From Paracraurococcus ruber (GTDB taxonomy: Bacteria; Pseudomonadota; Alphaproteobacteria; Acetobacterales; Acetobacteraceae), in assembly GCF_004353985.1 (NCBI RefSeq), contig NZ_SMOA01000028.1:1-44301 (forward strand): a DNA stretch of 44,301 nucleotides, in the 5' to 3' direction. Numbering within the stretch: position 1 is the stretch's first letter; every line of letters begins with the position of its first letter. A model generated the notes under the pieces. It was given only the letters and a program-made list of their open reading frames with translations. It made no database searches and had not been told where the DNA came from. Position numbers and translations under genes: made by a program. Below, piece after piece: positions 39,845 to 44,301 of the stretch.

Positions 39845-39862
39845 TGTCAGCTTCGCTTTACA
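39845..39862. promoter_or_regulatory. PpsR/CrtJ-type box TGT-N12-ACA before crtB
   Basis: TGTCAGCTTCGCTTTACA fits the redox/light repressor consensus TGT-N12-ACA exactly. It lies 66 bases upstream of the crtB start in the divergent crtB/hydrolase region, where PpsR sites of photosynthesis genes are usually found. An inverted CTGACAG word at 39882-39888 may add a weak second half-site. The regulator gene is not in the window. Confidence 0.6.
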
Positions 39863-39927
39863 GTAGCGTCGGATTGGATTTCTGACAGTCGCGGCGCCGC
39901 CCGCGGCCCTGCGAGGGGAATGCGAGA

Positions 39928-41010
39928 ATGCGCCTGTCCCGGGCCGAGAGTTCCGGCTGGTCCGCCTTCAGCCCCGTGCTGAGCGCCGCCGACCTGGCCG
40001 ATTGCCGCACCCTGCTCGCCGGCGGGTCGAAGAGCTTCCACGCCGCCTCCAAGCTGCTGCCGCGCAGCGTGGCAGAGCCGGCGACCGCCCTCTACGCCTT
40101 CTGCCGGGTGGCGGACGACGCCATCGACCTGGACCCGAGCCCGGCGGCGCTGGCCATGCTGCAGGACCGGCTGGCGCGGGCCTGCGAGGGGCGGCCGCTG
40201 CCCCTGCCGGCCGACCGGGCGCTCGCCGCCGTCGTCACCCGCTATGCCATCCCGCGGGCGGTGCCGGAGGCGCTGCTGGACGGCTTCGCCTGGGACCGCC
40301 AGGGCCGCCGCTACGAGACGCTGTCGGACCTGACCGCCTATGCCGCCCGCGTCGCCGGCACCGTCGGCATCATGATGGCGCTGCTGATGGGGGAGCGGCG
40401 GCCGGCGGTGCTGGCGCGCGCCGCCGATCTCGGCGTCGCCATGCAATTCTCCAACATCGCCCGCGATGTGGGGGAGGATGCGCGGGCCGGCCGGCTGTAT
40501 CTGCCGCTGGAATGGCTGCGGGAGGCCGGGCTGGACCCGGAGGCCTGGCTGGCGGCGCCCGGCTTCGATGCGCGGATCGGCCGCGTGGTGGCGCGGCTGC
40601 TGGCGGAGGCGGCGGCGCTCTATCGCCGGTCGGAGGCCGGGATCGCCCGCCTGCCGCTGGCCTGCCGGCCGGGCATCGGCGCCGCGCGCTGGATCTATGC
40701 CGAGATCGGCCACGAGGTGGCGCGCAACGGGCATGACAGCGTCTCGCGCCGGGCCGTGGTCTCCCACCGGCGGAAGCTCGCCTTGCTGGCGCGCAGCCTG
40801 GGCGCCATCGCCCTGCCCGCCGGCGGCGCGGCGGCGCCCTGCCTGCCGGAGACGCAGTTCCTGGTGGAGGCGGTGGCGGCCGCGCCGCGGCAGGTGCGCG
40901 TGCCGGTGCCGGAGCCGGGGACCGGCGCGCGCGTGGCCTGGATGTTCGAGCTGTTCGAGCAGATCGAGCAGGACCGCGCGCTAGGGCGGGGCACGCCGGC
41001 GGCGGAATAG
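39928..41010 (+). CDS. crtB: Phytoene synthase CrtB
   Basis: The protein has 360 residues from ATG 39928, with a G-rich ribosome site (GAGGGGAATGCGAG). It is a squalene/phytoene synthase, joining two geranylgeranyl diphosphates to phytoene. The first Asp-rich region is FCRVADDAIDLD near residue 60 and the second is NIARDVGEDARAGRLYLPLEWLREAG near residue 178. KSFHAASKLLPRSVAEPATALYAF is the usual opening block. It starts the carotenoid branch of the photosynthesis block. No crtI (phytoene desaturase) is adjacent, so it must be elsewhere. Confidence 0.94.
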   Translation: MRLSRAESSGWSAFSPVLSAADLADCRTLLAGGSKSFHAASKLLPRSVAEPATALYAFCRVADDAIDLDPSPAALAMLQDRLARACEGRPLPLPADRALAAVVTRYAIPRAVPEALLDGFAWDRQGRRYETLSDLTAYAARVAGTVGIMMALLMGERRPAVLARAADLGVAMQFSNIARDVGEDARAGRLYLPLEWLREAGLDPEAWLAAPGFDARIGRVVARLLAEAAALYRRSEAGIARLPLACRPGIGAARWIYAEIGHEVARNGHDSVSRRAVVSHRRKLALLARSLGAIALPAGGAAAPCLPETQFLVEAVAAAPRQVRVPVPEPGTGARVAWMFELFEQIEQDRALGRGTPAAE

Positions 41011-41121
41011 GCCGCCCCGTCCCGCCGGACGGCCCGCGGCGACGGCCCGCGGCAACGGCCCGCCCTGTCGCTGGCCGGCGCGACGCGGCTCAGAGCGGGT
41101 CGCGGAGGGCCGTGAACGGCC

Positions 41122-41141
41122 CGGAGCGTTACTCTGCTCCG
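41122..41141 (+). repeat. Hairpin downstream of crtB
   Basis: CGGAGC and GCTCCG pair over an 8-nt loop, 112 bases after the crtB stop in the 267-base gap before tspO. There is no T-run, so it may be an RNA processing site rather than a terminator. The rest of the gap has no recognised gene. Confidence 0.4.
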
Positions 41142-41277
41142 ACAACACCGCGCGACAGCGGCGCGGCGTTCAATTCTGAACGCAAGCCGCTGTAGCCGCC
41201 CATCCGGCCGGGCCCGGCGCAACGGGCGGCACCGCCGCCGCGTTCCGCCGGCGACAGAACCCCGGAGCCGATCCCCG

Positions 41278-41838
41278 ATGAGCCAGGCCCTCGCCGAAGG
41301 CGCCCGCCGCGCCCTGGTGCCGCGCAATGCCGGTCCGCTCGGCACCGCCGACATCGCCACCGCGCTCGCGGTCTGCGGCGGCGCCGTCCTCGCCTCCGCC
41401 CTGGTCTCGGCGCGCTTCTCGCCCTCCCCGGCGCATGGCAGGCTGCGGCGCGACTACGACAGGCTGGAGAAACCGCCCTTCAACCCGCCCGATGCGGCCT
41501 TCGTCATCTGGGGCCCGCTCTACGCCGCGCTCACCGCCTCCGGCGCGCGCATCTGGAATGCCCCGCCCGGCCGGGAGCGCAGCCGCGCGCTGGTCCATTG
41601 GTTCGGCATCCAGGGGCTGAACGCCCTCTGGCTCTGGCTCGGCTTCGGGCAGCGCCGGCGCGGCGCGGCGACGCTGGAAGCCGCCCTCACCACGGTGAAT
41701 GCCGTGGCCTATCTGGATGCGGCGCGGCGGGTGGACCGGCCGGCGGCCTGGCTGGCAGCGCCCTATGCCGCCTGGATCGGCTTCGCCGCGCTGCTGAGCG
41801 AGGAGCTGTGGCGCCGCAACCGCGGCCGCGTCGAGTAG
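41278..41838 (+). CDS. tspO: TspO/MBR-family protein (CrtK)
   Basis: The protein has 186 residues from ATG 41278. It has five membrane helices and the family pattern DYDRLEKPPFNPPDAAFVIWGPLYAALTASGARIW, then FGIQGLNALWLWLGFGQRRRG and LAAPYAAWIGFAALLSEELWRRN. In phototrophic alphaproteobacteria TspO (CrtK) binds tetrapyrroles and takes part in oxygen-dependent control of pigment genes. It lies between crtB and bchE as in other photosynthesis gene clusters. Its N-terminus has about 20 extra residues before the first helix compared with the typical 160-residue members. Confidence 0.93.
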   Translation: MSQALAEGARRALVPRNAGPLGTADIATALAVCGGAVLASALVSARFSPSPAHGRLRRDYDRLEKPPFNPPDAAFVIWGPLYAALTASGARIWNAPPGRERSRALVHWFGIQGLNALWLWLGFGQRRRGAATLEAALTTVNAVAYLDAARRVDRPAAWLAAPYAAWIGFAALLSEELWRRNRGRVE

Positions 41839-41855
41839 CGTCAACCGAAACGGCA

Positions 41856-41869
41856 TTGACCTGCGTCAA
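41856..41869 (+). promoter_or_regulatory. FNR/FixK-type box before bchE
   Basis: TTGAC-CTGC-GTCAA is a perfect 5-bp inverted repeat with a 4-base spacer and fits the FNR/FixK core TTGA-N6-TCAA. It is centred about 75 bases before the bchE start. This is a natural control for an oxygen-independent cyclase. A TTGACA word (41876-41881) follows but has no good -10 partner. Confidence 0.75.
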
Positions 41870-41937
41870 GGCCGATTGACAGAAGCGCGGGCAACCTTCC
41901 GTCCCAGCCGGCACTGGCCGGGGGAGGGAGTGGCCCG

Positions 41938-43632
41938 GTGCGCATCGTTCTCATTCATCCGAACTACCACTCGGGCGGCGCCGAGATCGCCGGCAACTGG
42001 CCGCCCGCCTGGGTCGCCTACCTCGCCGGCTACCTGAAGAACGCCGGCTACACCGACGTCACCTTCATCGACGCGATGACCGACCACCTCTCGCATGATC
42101 AGTTGCGGGAGGCGCTGGCGGAATTGCAGCCCGACCTCGTCGGCACCACCGCCATCACGCCGGCGATCTACGAGGCGGAGGCGGTGCTGGAACTGGCGAA
42201 GCAGGCCTGCCCGCAGGCGGTGACGGTGCTGGGCGGCATCCACGGCACCTTCATGTTCCCGCAGGTGCTGGCGGAGGCGCCCTGGATCGACTGCGTGGTG
42301 CGGGGGGAGGGGGAGCAGGTGCTGCTCGACCTCGTCCGCTGCATCGACGAAGGCCGCTGGCCGGCGGAACGCAACACGGTGAGGGGCATCGCCTATCATG
42401 ACGGGACGGAGGTGGTGGCGACCCCCGCCGCGCCGCCGATCGCCGATGTGGACAAGATCGCGCCGGACTGGGGCATCCTCGACTGGGGCAAGTACATCTA
42501 CATCCCGACCGGCACGCGCGTGGCGATCCCGAACCTGGCGCGCGGCTGTCCCTTCACCTGCAGCTTCTGCAGCCAGTGGAAATTCTGGCGCGACTACCGG
42601 GTGCGCGACCCGAGGAAGGTGGTGGACGAGATCGAGACGCTGGTGCGCGACCACCAGGTCGGCTTCTTCATCCTGGCCGATGAGGAACCCACCATCCACA
42701 AGAAGAAATTCGTGCAGTTCTGCGAGGAGATGATCGCCCGCGGCCTGCCGGCCAAGGTGCAATGGGGCATCAACACCCGCGTCACCGACATTTTGCGGGA
42801 TGAGGCGCTGCTGCCGCTGTACCGCAAGGCCGGCCTCGTCCATGTCTCGCTGGGCACGGAAGCCGCCGCGCAGCTCAAGCTCGACCGCTTCAACAAGGAG
42901 ACGACGGTCGCGCAGAACAAGAAGGCGATCCAGCTGCTGCGCGCCGCCGGGATCGTGACCGAGGCGCAGTTCATCGTCGGGCTGGAGAACGAGACGGTCG
43001 AGACGCTGGAGGAGACCTACCGCATGGCCCGGGACTGGAACCCGGACATGGCGAACTGGGCGATGTACACGCCCTGGCCGTTCAGCGACCTGTTCCAGGA
43101 GCTGGGCGACAAGGTCGAGGTCTTCGACTTCTCGAAGTACAATTTCGTCACGCCGATCATGAAGCCGGATGCGATGGACCGGGCGACGCTGCTCGACCGC
43201 ACCATGGCGAATTACCGGCGATTCTACATGAACAAGGCGCTGTTCCAGTATCCCTGGACCCTCGACCGGCGGCGCCGCAGCTACCTCGTCGGCTGCCTGA
43301 AGGCCTTCCTGAAGTCGGGCTTCAAGCGGACCTTCTACGACCTGGGCAAGGTCGGCTACTGGGGCCCGCAGACCAAGAAGAGCGTGGATTTCCACTTCGA
43401 CGCGACGCGCAGTCTGGCGGCGCCGGTGGCCAAGGCGCCGCACAATGCGATGTGGAAGACCATGCACCGGCCGAAGGCGAAGCTGCCCACCGCCAACGCG
43501 GCCGAGCAGTCGGCGCTGGCCGCCAGGGCCTGCGGCGGCGGCACCGAGCAGCTGGCGGAGAGCCTGGCGCCCGTGACGCTGCGCGACGGCGGCACGCGGC
43601 CGCCGCCCCAGACGGCATCGGGCGGCGACTGA
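41938..43632 (+). CDS. bchE: Mg-protoporphyrin IX monomethyl ester oxidative cyclase, anaerobic (BchE)
   Basis: The protein has 564 residues from GTG 41938, which follows GGGGGAGGGAG. An N-terminal cobalamin-binding domain ([18 protein letters not shown], then VLGGIHGTF and VVRGEGEQ) is followed by a radical-SAM domain with the CxxxCxxC cluster Cys 204, 208 and 211 (CPFTCSFC). The start [23 protein letters not shown] is diagnostic of BchE. The enzyme closes the isocyclic ring E of bacteriochlorophyll without oxygen, using B12, SAM and a 4Fe-4S cluster. The last 60 residues are low-complexity and variable. An FNR-type box lies upstream; bchJ follows one base after the stop. Confidence 0.95.
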   Translation: MRIVLIHPNYHSGGAEIAGNWPPAWVAYLAGYLKNAGYTDVTFIDAMTDHLSHDQLREALAELQPDLVGTTAITPAIYEAEAVLELAKQACPQAVTVLGGIHGTFMFPQVLAEAPWIDCVVRGEGEQVLLDLVRCIDEGRWPAERNTVRGIAYHDGTEVVATPAAPPIADVDKIAPDWGILDWGKYIYIPTGTRVAIPNLARGCPFTCSFCSQWKFWRDYRVRDPRKVVDEIETLVRDHQVGFFILADEEPTIHKKKFVQFCEEMIARGLPAKVQWGINTRVTDILRDEALLPLYRKAGLVHVSLGTEAAAQLKLDRFNKETTVAQNKKAIQLLRAAGIVTEAQFIVGLENETVETLEETYRMARDWNPDMANWAMYTPWPFSDLFQELGDKVEVFDFSKYNFVTPIMKPDAMDRATLLDRTMANYRRFYMNKALFQYPWTLDRRRRSYLVGCLKAFLKSGFKRTFYDLGKVGYWGPQTKKSVDFHFDATRSLAAPVAKAPHNAMWKTMHRPKAKLPTANAAEQSALAARACGGGTEQLAESLAPVTLRDGGTRPPPQTASGGD

Positions 43633-43633
43633 G

Positions 43634-44301
43634 ATGGACGGCGGCATCGCCGTCGCCGGCCGCATCGGGCCGAATGCCATCACCCAGGCGGCGGCGGCGC
43701 TGGATGCCGCCCTGCCGGGGGATGCGGTGGACGCGCTCTTCGCCGAGGCGGGGCTGGCGCGCTATCGCCACGACCCGCCCGAACGCATGGTGGATGAGCG
43801 GGAGGTAACGGCGCTGCACCGCGTGCTGCGCGCCCGGTTGCCGCCGGCGCAACTGCGGGCGCTGACGCGGGAGGCGGGGTTGCGCACCGGCGACTACCTG
43901 CTGGCGCATCGCATCCCGCGTCCGGTGCAATGGCTGCTGCGCGTGTTGCCGGCGCCGCTCGCGGCGCGGGTGCTGCTCTCGGCCATCCGGCGGCATGCCT
44001 GGACCTTCGCGGGCGGCGGCGCCTTCGCCTGCGCGGCGGGGCACCCCGTGCGGCTGGCGATCGCGTCCTGCCCGCTCTGCCGCGGCGCCCGGCTGGACCA
44101 CCCCGCCTGCGACTACTACGCCGCGACCTTCGAGCGGCTCTTCGCCAGGCTGGTGCATCCCCGCGCCCGGGTGACGGAGGTGGCCTGCGAGGCGATGGGC
44201 GCCGCGGCCTGCGTGTTCGAGCTGCGCTGGCGCGACGGCCCGGCGGCTGCCGCGCGCGCAAGCGCCTCGCCGCCGCGAGCCCCGCCGGGCGCCGGCGCCC
44301 C
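43634..44301 (+). CDS. bchJ: BchJ, 4-vinyl-reductase-domain protein (3' end outside window)
   Basis: ATG 43634 lies one base after the bchE stop. The frame runs open to the end of the window (222 codons seen). The protein starts IAVAGRIGPNAITQ, and the central AHRIPRPVQWLLRVLP and the C-terminal V4R-domain block ACDYYAATFERLFARLVHPRARVTEVACEAMG match BchJ. CPLCRGA and the final Cys residues are typical of the V4R metal site. BchJ was first named a 4-vinyl reductase and is now thought to be a helper or substrate carrier of the cyclase/chelatase steps. The Ala/Pro-rich tail near the window end suggests that the stop is close. Confidence 0.9.
   Translation, partial: MDGGIAVAGRIGPNAITQAAAALDAALPGDAVDALFAEAGLARYRHDPPERMVDEREVTALHRVLRARLPPAQLRALTREAGLRTGDYLLAHRIPRPVQWLLRVLPAPLAARVLLSAIRRHAWTFAGGGAFACAAGHPVRLAIASCPLCRGARLDHPACDYYAATFERLFARLVHPRARVTEVACEAMGAAACVFELRWRDGPAAAARASASPPRAPPGAGA

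Noticed and set aside
41876..41904. TTGACA before bchE as a standard -35 element
   Set aside because: No acceptable -10 lies 16-18 bases on. With the FNR-type box at the typical activator distance, a weaker -10 further upstream is more likely.

Overview
The window is very GC-rich and densely coded. It looks like chromosomal DNA of an alphaproteobacterium, most likely a phototrophic member of the Acetobacteraceae (Roseomonas/Rhodopila-like). The reasons are the codon use, the many acyl-CoA, CaiB and ABC genes, the GC-rich palindromic repeats, and a bacteriochlorophyll/carotenoid gene block at the right end. The genus is an inference; there is no rRNA or marker gene to settle it.

Layout, left to right. 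(1) 1-5157, plus strand: the 3' end of a BFD-type FAD oxidoreductase, a small membrane protein, an orphan ParA ATPase, a CopD-like membrane protein, a tandem GNAT pair, a quinone-oxidoreductase-like MDR enzyme and an enoyl-CoA hydratase. (2) 5162-13387, minus strand: a lipoprotein penicillin acylase coupled to a GH3-type acyl-adenylase; a two-component pair whose kinase has an ethylene-receptor-like membrane domain and whose partner is a lone receiver; and an FbpB-type iron permease with a Fur-like dyad over its start codon. (3) 13556-19404: flavin reductase, chemoreceptor, metallo-beta-lactamase-fold enzyme, and a DUF35/thiolase pair. (4) 19637-22124: tRNA-Val(GAC), an N-formylglutamate amidohydrolase-like gene, a predicted anti-Shine-Dalgarno small RNA with its own promoter and terminator, and a small lytic transglycosylase. 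(5) 22677-27647: a glycan cluster (glycosyltransferase, methyltransferase, glycosyltransferase) whose first gene is split by an IS110-family IS1111-group element. (6) 27685-33968: CaiB CoA-transferase, two gene remnants, an alkyltransferase-like protein, acyl-CoA dehydrogenase, LysR regulator, a two-subunit TPP decarboxylase and a frameshifted cupin gene. (7) 34108-37931: a complete sulfate ABC operon (sbp-cysT-cysW-cysA). (8) 38287-44301: a hydrolase/membrane fusion, then crtB, tspO, bchE and bchJ, the edge of a photosynthesis gene cluster with a PpsR/CrtJ-type box before crtB and an FNR/FixK-type box before bchE.

The most striking find is the insertion sequence. Its ends can be set to the base because the split gene rejoins in frame. 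Its 3' non-coding part folds into a stem-loop whose two internal-loop strands match the left and right halves of the actual target site, and a second segment matches the element's own ends. This is the layout of an IS110-family bridge RNA with its guides readable from sequence. Next in interest are the ethylene-receptor-like histidine kinase with all key ligand-domain residues, and the minus-strand small RNA with a CCUCCC loop.
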